A DNA stretch of 64,000 nucleotides, taken from assembly GCA_965217605.1 (NCBI GenBank), contig CBDCJB010000007.1, forward strand, positions 186,001 through 250,000, given 5' to 3'. Position numbers and translations under genes: made by a program. The stretch is from JAYYZW01 sp965217605 (lineage in GTDB: Bacteria > Pseudomonadota > Gammaproteobacteria > Ga0077536). Of this stretch, positions 1 through 6,948 are shown in pieces; positions within the stretch are counted from its first letter, which is position 1; the number at the start of each line of letters is the position of its first letter. The notes beneath the pieces are model-generated. The model saw only the letters and a list, made by a program, of their open reading frames with translations. It did no database searches and was not told the origin of the DNA.

Positions 1-754
1 TGCCGATCTTGTTTGCGGTATCGCCATTAGCAGCGATGCGGTCGGCGCCGGTGATCACCCATTGCACGCGTCCCTGTTGCATCAGATACGCGCTCGCGAT
101 GTCGGCGATGAGCGTTGCATCGATGCCGTCCTGCTTGAGTTCCCAGACGGTGAGGCGCGCGCCCTGAAGCCATGGACGCGTTTCCGTCGCGAATACGTCA
201 GACAGGCGTTGGGCGCGCCAGGCGCTGCGGATGACGCCGAGCGCCGTTCCGTAACCCGCCGTCGCCAACGCGCCGGCGTTGCAGTGGGTCAACACGCCCG
301 AGCCGGGTGCGATCAAGTCCGCGCCATACCGGCCGATCGCTTCGTTTGCTGCGATATCCGCAGCGTGCATTGCCTGTGCCTGAGCGAGCAGCGTGGGATA
401 CGGATCGGTGGTGATGCGCTCGAATTCGCCGCGCATCGTATCCAAGGCCCACTTGAGATTAATCGCCGTCGGGCGCGCGTCTCGTAGCGCGTCCATATCC
501 GCACGCATGGCATCGCGCCACGCGGCTCCGGCCTGCTGAAAATGAGTCCGCGCCGCAAGCGCCACGCCGTAGGCGGCCGCGATGCCGATCGCGGGCGCGC
601 CGCGTACGGTCATGTTTGTGATTGCATCGATCACGGCGCGCACCGAGCGGCAGTGCACGTAGGCGACTTCGTGCGGCAGCCGCGTTTGGTCGAGCAATAC
701 GAGTGCGTCATCGACCCAGCGTAGGGGAACGGTCGTGTCGTCGGTCTTAATCAT
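1..754 (-). CDS. mtnA: methylthioribose-1-phosphate isomerase, 3' end cut by window edge
   Basis: MtnA converts 5-methylthioribose 1-phosphate to the ribulose form in the methionine salvage pathway, in the cytoplasm. The first 251 codons are visible, starting at an ATG (754-752) that opens MIKTDDTTVPLRW. The family's catalytic pair is present: Cys158 in GVLTHCNAG and Asp238 in ITGADRIAANGD. The gene runs off the left edge with about 95-100 residues missing compared with the usual length near 350. It is divergent from mtaD, and in Pseudomonas these two genes are also neighbours, which supports a shared role in recycling methylthioadenosine. Confidence 0.95.
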   Translation of the reverse strand, partial: MIKTDDTTVPLRWVDDALVLLDQTRLPHEVAYVHCRSVRAVIDAITNMTVRGAPAIGIAAAYGVALAARTHFQQAGAAWRDAMRADMDALRDARPTAINLKWALDTMRGEFERITTDPYPTLLAQAQAMHAADIAANEAIGRYGADLIAPGSGVLTHCNAGALATAGYGTALGVIRSAWRAQRLSDVFATETRPWLQGARLTVWELKQDGIDATLIADIASAYLMQQGRVQWVITGADRIAANGDTANKIG

Positions 755-771
755 CAGCCGCTATGGTATTT

Positions 772-799
772 TAGAATCTATCTCAAAGCTTACGCGGAC
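772..799. repeat. remnant end of a TAG-palindrome element
   Basis: The stretch TAGAATCTATCTCAAAG matches one terminal arm of the complete element at 58995-59263 (TAGAACCTATCTCAAAA) and is followed by ACGCGGA, like the ATCCGCG of that arm. No second arm is found before mtaD, so this looks like a degraded single end. Confidence 0.5.
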
Positions 800-806
800 A
801 TAGAGG

Positions 807-879
807 ATCCCGGATTCCGCTACGCTCCATCCGGGCTACATCGAACGTAGCCTGGATGGAGCGTAGCGGAATCCAGGGA
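807..879. repeat. REP-like repeat pair in inverted orientation
   Basis: Two copies of a roughly 33-bp repeat (core CGGATTCCGC, GCTCCATCCGGGCTAC) face each other at 807-839 and 847-879, separated by 7 bp. They could form a long hairpin in the mtnA-mtaD divergent spacer. Single copies occur at 3035, 20555 and 27726. The second copy ends 17 bp before the mtaD start codon. Confidence 0.8.
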
Positions 880-896
880 CAATAGTTGGTTTATCG

Positions 897-2210
897 ATGC
901 ACGCAATGCAGGCTATACACGCGGGCTGGATCATACCGGTTGAACCGGACGGCAATATCTACGAGAACCATACGGTCATCGTCGAGGATACGCGGATCAC
1001 GGCGATCGTGCCGACCGCGCAATGGCGCGCGCCGTCCGATCCGGTAACGGAGATCGCCTGCCCCGAGCACGTCTTGATCCCGGGCTTGATCAATGCGCAT
1101 ACCCACGCAGCGATGAGCCTGTTCCGCGGCATGGCCGACGACCGCCCGCTGATGGAATGGCTCGAGCAACACATCTGGCCCGCGGAATCGACCTGCGTCG
1201 ACCGAAGTTTCGTGCGTGATGGCACCCGCCTCGCCGCGACGGAAATGTTATTGGGCGGAACGACCTGTTTCAACGATATGTACTTCTTCCCGGACGAGAC
1301 GGCAGCCGCAGCCATTGAAGCCGGCATACGCGCCGTCGTCGGCATGATCGTGATCGATTTCCCGAGCGCCTGGGCCGCGAACACTGACGAATACTTCCAC
1401 AAAGGACAGGCCGTCCACGACCGCTACCGCGCGCACCCGCTGATCACGAGCGCCTTCGCGCCGCATGCACCCTACACCGTGAACGATAGCGCCTTGCGCC
1501 GCATCGCTACTTTGGCGGAGGAACTCGATTTACCGGTGCACATTCACCTCCACGAGACGGCGGGTGAAATCGACGCGGCGCTCGCCGCATCGGGTGTGCG
1601 ACCGCTGAGCCGCCTGGACGGTTTGGGCCTCGTATCGCCGCGGCTGATCGCAGTGCACATGACCACGCTGGACGCGCGCGAAATCGCATTGCTGGAACGC
1701 ACCGGTACCCACGTCGTGCACTGCCCGGAAAGCAACCTCAAGCTTGCCAGCGGTTTTTGCCCGGTCGCGGAACTCCTCGAGCGTGGAATCAACGTCGCCT
1801 GCGGCACCGATGGCGCGGCCAGCAACAACGATCTCGACATGCTGAGCGAAATGCGTACCGCCTCGCTATTGGCCAAGGGCCATGCGCGCGATCCCTGCGC
1901 GCTGCCGGCCGCAGCTGCGTTGCGCATGGCCACGTACAACGGCGCAAAAGCGCTCGGGATGGAAGCCGACATCGGCACCCTGGAAGTCGGCAAACTCGCC
2001 GACATCGTCGCGATCGATCTGGGGGACGTACGCGCCAGGCCGCTCTACGACCCGATCTCGCAGGTGGTCTACAGCGCGCATCGCGATCAGGTTCGACACG
2101 TGTGGGTCGGTGGACGCCACGTCGTCTGCGATGGTCTACTCACCACGCTCGATACCGACGCGCTGCGCGCCAGCGCCGATCAATGGTGCAGCCGCATCAG
2201 CGCGGCTTGA
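897..2210 (+). CDS. mtaD: 5-methylthioadenosine/S-adenosylhomocysteine deaminase
   Basis: This is an amidohydrolase of the TRZ/ATZ group, 437 residues. Members deaminate methylthioadenosine or S-adenosylhomocysteine to the inosyl forms using one metal ion. Visible metal ligands are His68 and His70 in NAHTHAAMSL, a histidine in HIHLHETAGE, and the aspartate of the GTDGAASNN motif; a second histidine occurs in HMTTLD. The ATG at 897 is followed by another in-frame ATG at 906, and there is no strong ribosome-binding site for either, so the exact start is uncertain. It is divergent from mtnA, consistent with methylthioadenosine recycling. Its 3' end overlaps the convergent rnt by 14 bp. Substrate is inferred from family and neighbour, not shown. 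Confidence 0.88.
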   Translation: MHAMQAIHAGWIIPVEPDGNIYENHTVIVEDTRITAIVPTAQWRAPSDPVTEIACPEHVLIPGLINAHTHAAMSLFRGMADDRPLMEWLEQHIWPAESTCVDRSFVRDGTRLAATEMLLGGTTCFNDMYFFPDETAAAAIEAGIRAVVGMIVIDFPSAWAANTDEYFHKGQAVHDRYRAHPLITSAFAPHAPYTVNDSALRRIATLAEELDLPVHIHLHETAGEIDAALAASGVRPLSRLDGLGLVSPRLIAVHMTTLDAREIALLERTGTHVVHCPESNLKLASGFCPVAELLERGINVACGTDGAASNNDLDMLSEMRTASLLAKGHARDPCALPAAAALRMATYNGAKALGMEADIGTLEVGKLADIVAIDLGDVRARPLYDPISQVVYSAHRDQVRHVWVGGRHVVCDGLLTTLDTDALRASADQWCSRISAA

Positions 2211-2829
2211 GATCCGCCAGGTCGGCGGTAGCTCGATCCCACCGGTTGACGATGGCGCAAAACAGCTCGGCCGTACGATCGGCGTCGTAGATCGCCGAGT
2301 GCGCCTCGGCTGCATCCCATTCGAGGCCGGCGGCCTGTACGGCGCGCGCCAGTACCGTCTGTCCAAATGCCACGGCGGCCAGCGCCGCCGTATCGAAGGT
2401 ACTGAAATTGTGTAAGGGCAGATTCTTGATGCCGGCCCGTGCCGCCGCGGCCTTGACGAACGCGAGGTCGAAGGCGGGATTGTGGCCGACCAGTATCGCC
2501 CGGCTGCAGCCATGGCGCGCGATTTCCTCGCGAATGGCGTCGAAGATCTGATCCAGAGCCTCACCTTCGTCGACGGCGAGCCGAAAAGGATGATAGGGAT
2601 CGATCTTGTTGAATTCGAGTGCCCGCCGTTCGAGGTTGGCGCCCTCGAACGGCGTCACGTGCCGCGCAATCGTCGCATGGGGGCACCAACCGTGATCCTC
2701 ATCGTATTCCAGCAACACGGCTGCGATTTCCAGCAACGCATCGGTGTCAGGATTAAAGCCGCCGGTCTCCACATCGATGACGACGGGAAGAAATCCCCGA
2801 AATCTTTCTGCAACCACACGGTCAGACAT
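2197..2829 (-). CDS. rnt: ribonuclease T
   Basis: RNase T is a DEDDh 3'-5' exoribonuclease that trims the 3' ends of tRNAs and other stable RNAs. The 210-residue product has exonuclease motif I as VIDVETGGF (Asp19, Glu21), motif II within LVGHNPAFDLAF, and the closing AHSAIYDADRTAEL with His177 and Asp182. Length fits the family (about 215). It converges on and overlaps mtaD by 14 bp. The upstream spacer is filled by a palindromic element at 2851-3013, so its promoter must lie within or next to that element. Confidence 0.95.
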   Translation of the reverse strand: MSDRVVAERFRGFLPVVIDVETGGFNPDTDALLEIAAVLLEYDEDHGWCPHATIARHVTPFEGANLERRALEFNKIDPYHPFRLAVDEGEALDQIFDAIREEIARHGCSRAILVGHNPAFDLAFVKAAAARAGIKNLPLHNFSTFDTAALAAVAFGQTVLARAVQAAGLEWDAAEAHSAIYDADRTAELFCAIVNRWDRATADLADLKPR

Positions 2830-2850
2830 AGCTTAAGCATACGGTGCTTC

Positions 2851-3013
2851 TAGTGTGCTGTCCCGCAATAATGTTGTGTAAATCGCGCTGGATTTTTCGT
2901 TCCTGGCAAGGCGCGACGACGCCGCGTAGCGGGCTCTACGCAAGGAGGAGCAACGCCGCCAGGGGCGAAAAAGACTAGCGAGTTATGAAACATTATTGCG
3001 GGACAGCACACTA
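2851..3013. repeat. complete TAG-palindrome element, 163 bp (copy 1)
   Basis: The ends are perfect inverted repeats beginning TAGTGTGCTGTCCCGC and ending GCGGGACAGCACACTA. The interior, read on the minus strand, contains GGCGGCGTTGCTCC, a small hairpin GCGTAG-agcccg-CTACGC and CGCGCCTTGCCAGG. The copy at 44920-45082 has exactly the same length and nearly the same interior in the opposite orientation, but different arm bases that still pair. There is no open reading frame, so this is a non-autonomous MITE-like element or a structured repeat. Confidence 0.88.
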
Positions 3014-3034
3014 AGTTGTGTTTCTATTGGATTC

Positions 3035-3068
3035 GTAGCCCGGATGGAGCGGAGCGGAATCCGGGATC
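3035..3068. repeat. REP-like repeat, single copy
   Basis: GTAGCCCGGATGGAGC and GCGGAATCCGGGAT reproduce the repeat unit seen at 807-879, here as one copy. It ends 6 bp before the tas start codon, so it would be part of the 5' untranslated leader. Confidence 0.8.
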
Positions 3069-3074
3069 ATTGTT

Positions 3075-4115
3075 ATGCACTATCGCGAACTCGGAAATAC
3101 AGGTGTAAAGGTCAGCACGTTCGCCCTCGGGACAATGACTTTCGGTGAGCAGATCGACGTCGGCGAGGCCCACGCGCAATTGGACCGCGCATTCGACGCG
3201 GGTATCAATTTCGTCGACACCGCGGAAATGTATCCGGTGCCAACGCGGGAAGCAACCTATGGTGACAGCGAACGTATCGTCGGCGACTGGATCAAGCGCC
3301 GAGGCGTACGCGAACAATGCGTCCTCGCGACCAAAGCAGTGGGTCCGGGCGCGTTCTTACCGTGGATCAGAGGGGGGACGTCGGTCCATAACGAGACAAA
3401 CCTCCACAGCGCGGTGGACGCGAGCCTTACCCGCCTCGAGACCGATTACATCGACGTGTTTCAACTGCACTGGCCCGACCGCGCCGCCAATTTTTTCGGT
3501 CAACTCGGATTCAAACCGGCCAAAACCGAGCGCGGGTTCAACGTCGAAGATACGCTTAAGGTGCTCGACAAGATCGTGCAGGCGGGCAAAATTCGCCACG
3601 TTGGCCTGTGCAATGAAACGCCGTGGGGCATGATGGAGTTTCTACGTATCGCCACCCTTCATGATCTGCCGCGTATCGCCTCGATTCAAAATCCCTATAA
3701 CCTGCTCAATCGGAGTTTTGAAGTCGGCCTCGCCGAGGTTGCAATCCGGGAACGCTGCGGGCTACTCGCTTATTCGCCGCTCGGATTCGGCACCTTGACC
3801 GGCAAATACCTAGACGATGGGGGCCCTCCTGACGCGCGGCTCAACCGCTTCAAACATTACGATCGCTATTCGAGCCCAGCCGGCTATCGCGCGATCGAGC
3901 GTTACGTGGACATCGCGCGCGCCGGCGGCCTCGATCCGGCGCACATGGCGTTGGCCTTCGCCGCATCGAAACCCTTTGTCAGCAGCGTTATCATAGGTGC
4001 GACGTCGATCGCGCAACTGGACCATAATCTGCGAGCGTCCGACATCGACATACCGCGCGACGTCGAAAAGGCCATTGACGCCGTGCATGAGGAGATCTCC
4101 AACCCGTGTCCGTAA
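3075..4115 (+). CDS. tas: aldo/keto reductase, Tas family
   Basis: The 346-residue product is a full-length aldo/keto reductase closest in pattern to Tas, an NADP(H)-dependent reductase of unsettled natural substrate. The catalytic tetrad is visible as Asp48 and Tyr53 (DTAEMY), Lys87 (LATKAVG) and His132 (FQLHWPDR). The region around 105-110 (SVHNETNLHSAVDASLTRL) and the ending SSVIIGATSIAQL are typical of the Tas branch. The gene overlaps the purB start by 10 bp, so the two are probably co-transcribed, with the purB ribosome-binding site inside tas. The REP-like repeat directly upstream leaves little room for a normal leader. Confidence 0.85.
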   Translation: MHYRELGNTGVKVSTFALGTMTFGEQIDVGEAHAQLDRAFDAGINFVDTAEMYPVPTREATYGDSERIVGDWIKRRGVREQCVLATKAVGPGAFLPWIRGGTSVHNETNLHSAVDASLTRLETDYIDVFQLHWPDRAANFFGQLGFKPAKTERGFNVEDTLKVLDKIVQAGKIRHVGLCNETPWGMMEFLRIATLHDLPRIASIQNPYNLLNRSFEVGLAEVAIRERCGLLAYSPLGFGTLTGKYLDDGGPPDARLNRFKHYDRYSSPAGYRAIERYVDIARAGGLDPAHMALAFAASKPFVSSVIIGATSIAQLDHNLRASDIDIPRDVEKAIDAVHEEISNPCP

Positions 4116-5503
4116 ACGAGCCCTCTAGCGACTCGACGCCGCTATCGGCACTCAACGCCGTATCGCCCATTGACGGGCGCTACGCCCGGCACACCGCGCC
4201 GTTGCGCGGGATCTGCAGCGAGATGGCGTTGATCCGCTACCGGGTATCGATCGAACTCCGCTGGTTGCACGCCCTGGCAGCGGAACCGGGGGTGGTCGAA
4301 CTGGCGGGGTACGATGCCGACGCCCACGCGGCGCTCGAACGGATCGCCGACGATTTCGATGAAGCGGAAGCGCATCGCATAAAGGCCATCGAGGCGACGA
4401 CCAACCACGACGTGAAGGCCGTTGAGTATTACCTGCGCGAAAAAATCGAAGCCGACGACAAGCTCAGCGCGGCGGTCCCTTTCATTCATTTCGCCTGCAC
4501 CAGCGAGGACATCAATAACCTCGCCTATGGCGTGATGCTGCGCGATGCGCGCGACACGGTGATATTGCCGGCGTTGAACGGCATCGTGGATGAACTCGGC
4601 GCCCAGAGCGCGGCGTTCGCGGATCACGCGATGCTGGCCCGCACGCACGGGCAAGCCGCCTCGCCGACGACGATGGGCAAAGAGCTCGCGGTATTCACCA
4701 CGCGCCTGCGACGCGAGACCGAAACCTGGTCGGAAATCGTCGTGCGCGGCAAGATGAACGGCGCGGTTGGCAACTACAACGCCCACCTCACCGCCTATCC
4801 CGACATCGATTGGCAGGCATTGAGCAACCGCTTCGTGACGGCCTTGGGCCTGAGCTGGAATCCTTACACGGCCCAGAACGAACCGCACGACTGGATCGCT
4901 GAATACGCCGACGCGCTGGCGCGTGCGAATACCATCCTCATCGATCTCTGCCGCGATGTGTGGACCTATGTATCGATCGGTTATTTCTCGCAAAAACAGG
5001 TCGCGTCCGAGGTCGGATCGTCGACCATGCCGCACAAGGTCAACCCGATCGATTTCGAGAACGCCGAAGGTAATTTCGGTGTGGCCAACGCCCTGCTGGC
5101 ACACTTTTCGCGCAAACTGCCGATCTCGCGGCTGCAACGCGACCTGACGGATTCCACCGTACTCAGGAACGTCGGCGCCGCGCTCGGGCATACGCTGATC
5201 GCCTGCCGCTCGCTCCGCCTGGGCTTGGGGAAACTCGAAATTAACGCAGACGCCCTCGCGCGCGATCTGGACCAGGCGTGGGAAGTACTCGCAGAACCCG
5301 TGCAGACGGTCATGCGGCGATACGGCGTCATCGATTCCTACGAGCAATTGAAAGCGCTCACTCGCGGTCAGCGTATTGATCAGGCCCGCCTCGCGGCCTT
5401 CATCGATCAACTCGACATACCCGCGGACGCGAAAGCAACGCTCAAGGCACTGCGACCCGCGACTTATATCGGTGCCGCCGCCGAGCTCGCTAAAGATGTC
5501 TGA
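4106..5503 (+). CDS. purB: adenylosuccinate lyase
   Basis: PurB cleaves adenylosuccinate and SAICAR in purine synthesis. The product is 465 residues and carries the fumarase/aspartase signature SSTMPHKVNP beginning at Ser305, with HTHGQAA-type (RTHGQAASPTTMGKE) substrate-binding residues. The start is a GTG at 4106, chosen because GAGGAGA at 4089-4095 is a good ribosome-binding site and the reading MSVNEPSS precedes the conserved SPIDGRYA. It overlaps tas upstream by 10 bp and the next gene downstream by 8 bp, so it lies in a tight operon. Confidence 0.96.
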   Translation: MSVNEPSSDSTPLSALNAVSPIDGRYARHTAPLRGICSEMALIRYRVSIELRWLHALAAEPGVVELAGYDADAHAALERIADDFDEAEAHRIKAIEATTNHDVKAVEYYLREKIEADDKLSAAVPFIHFACTSEDINNLAYGVMLRDARDTVILPALNGIVDELGAQSAAFADHAMLARTHGQAASPTTMGKELAVFTTRLRRETETWSEIVVRGKMNGAVGNYNAHLTAYPDIDWQALSNRFVTALGLSWNPYTAQNEPHDWIAEYADALARANTILIDLCRDVWTYVSIGYFSQKQVASEVGSSTMPHKVNPIDFENAEGNFGVANALLAHFSRKLPISRLQRDLTDSTVLRNVGAALGHTLIACRSLRLGLGKLEINADALARDLDQAWEVLAEPVQTVMRRYGVIDSYEQLKALTRGQRIDQARLAAFIDQLDIPADAKATLKALRPATYIGAAAELAKDV

Positions 5504-6029
5504 AATCGAGGTCAAGGCCACCCATCCGGACGACGCGGTCCTGGGCGATACGGCGTTGACCTTCGACATCGAAGAGCGCGCCGCGCTGGTTGCCGTCAGT
5601 TTGTCGATGGCGCGCCAATGCGCCCAGACGCTTACGATCGTGAGCCGCCATCTCGATCCCGCCATCTATGACAATGACCCCTTCGCCGACGCGGTCAAGG
5701 ACATGGTCTTGAACAATCGTTACGCACGGGTCCGGCTGCTCATCATCGATTCGCGCCCACTCATATCGACCGGCCACCGCATGCTCGAGCTCAGCACCCG
5801 GCTCGCCAGCTTCATCGAGATCCGCGCGCCGTCCAGACTGCACAAGCGATTCAATGAAGCGATCCTCGTGGCCGATAACCTGGGATACGTACACCGCCAG
5901 TTTTCCGATCGCTTCGAGGGCACGGCAAGCTTTAGCGACAAGCGCGTCGCCAAGGGTCTCGCCGCCCGGATTGACGAGATGTGGGAGCGCGGCGTACCCG
6001 ATACGAACTTCCGGAGGCTACATATATGA
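5496..6029 (+). CDS. conserved protein of unknown function downstream of purB
   Basis: This 177-residue product starts at ATG 5496 (MSEIEVKATHPDD), 8 bp inside the purB end. I do not recognise a characterised family with certainty. The central part (VRLLIIDSRPLISTGHRMLELSTRL, then SFIEIRAPSRLHKRFNEAILVADNLGYVHR) has the rhythm of a phospholipase-D-like fold lacking the HKD catalytic motif, resembling the uncharacterised DUF7931 type. No signal peptide or membrane segment is evident. It overlaps the next gene by an ATGA, so the two are translationally coupled, which suggests a common function. Confidence 0.7.
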   Translation: MSEIEVKATHPDDAVLGDTALTFDIEERAALVAVSLSMARQCAQTLTIVSRHLDPAIYDNDPFADAVKDMVLNNRYARVRLLIIDSRPLISTGHRMLELSTRLASFIEIRAPSRLHKRFNEAILVADNLGYVHRQFSDRFEGTASFSDKRVAKGLAARIDEMWERGVPDTNFRRLHI

Positions 6030-6883
6030 GCCGGATCCTAGCCACCCTCACGATCGTGTGCTTGAGCGCGTCCGTTTACAGCGCAGAGATGATCCTGCAG
6101 ATCGTGCCGCTCAAATACCGTTTCGTAGAAGACGTCGTGCCGACCTTGCAGGCCCTGGTCGTCGACGGAGGGACCGTGACCGGCATGAACGGCCAGCTCA
6201 TCATCCGCACCACCCCCGATAACCTCGCCGACCTCAAAAAGGTGATCGAGGCACTCGACGCCGAGCTCAAGCAATTGCGGATCACCGTGCGGCAGGACAT
6301 CGACGCCCATTCGCAGTTGCGCGAAGACGAGCTGTCGGCGCGCATCTCCGGCGGCGACGTGCAGGCGCGCGTGAACCGGCCCAGCGGCGGGCCCGGCGCC
6401 AGCATCACCTTCGGCGACGACAACAGCCATATCCAGTACCGCAACTTCAATACGCGCGGCACACACGACACCGACAACACGCACTTCGTGAATGCGGTCG
6501 AGGGCACGCCCGCCTTCATCAACGCCGGCACGTCGGTGCCTCTGCCGCATCATTCGAGCGTGGTGGGCCCATTTGGCGCCGCTGTGCACGAGTCCATCGC
6601 TTACCGCGATGTCGGGTCCGGGTTTTACGTCCTGCCCCGCGTCAGCGGCGATCGCGTCATGCTCGAGATCTCGCCCTATGCCGAAAGCTTCAACTCGAGC
6701 GGCGGCGGCTTCATCGATTCCCGGGGCCTGACGACGACGGCCGGCGGGCGGCTCGGCGAGTGGATACCGCTGGGCGGTGCCGCCGAGGCGTTCAACGACA
6801 GCACCACGGGTGTGCTCCGTAGCACGCGGCAGCACGGCAGCGACGTCTACGACGTGTGGGTAAAGGTGGAAGTCTTACCCTGA
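6026..6883 (+). CDS. exported secretin-N-domain-like protein
   Basis: The 285-residue product begins at ATG 6026 with GGAGG at 6013-6017. Residues 1-20 form a signal peptide ending SVYSA. Residues about 24-80 (LQIVPLKYRFVEDVVPTLQ ... IRTTPDNLADLKKVIEALD) match the short secretin N-domain seen in PilQ and GspD, which mediates ring contacts in type II/IV machines. The C-terminal half (VPLPHHSSVVGPFG ... VLPRVSGDRVMLEISPYAE) looks like the start of a secretin domain but ends before any pore-forming barrel. It would act in the periplasm. It is coupled by ATGA overlap to the preceding unknown gene. A role in an envelope assembly is inference only. Confidence 0.75.
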   Translation: MSRILATLTIVCLSASVYSAEMILQIVPLKYRFVEDVVPTLQALVVDGGTVTGMNGQLIIRTTPDNLADLKKVIEALDAELKQLRITVRQDIDAHSQLREDELSARISGGDVQARVNRPSGGPGASITFGDDNSHIQYRNFNTRGTHDTDNTHFVNAVEGTPAFINAGTSVPLPHHSSVVGPFGAAVHESIAYRDVGSGFYVLPRVSGDRVMLEISPYAESFNSSGGGFIDSRGLTTTAGGRLGEWIPLGGAAEAFNDSTTGVLRSTRQHGSDVYDVWVKVEVLP

Positions 6884-6948
6884 GTTCACGACAATAGCGC
6901 CTCGGCGCGTGCGGCACGACCGCCGCGCAATGGAGGATCACGGACTTA

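Noticed and set aside
4142..5665. 507-codon open frame on the minus strand opposite purB
   Set aside because: It is a shadow of the GC-rich purB codons; the plus-strand product has full family motifs and the antisense text resembles no protein.
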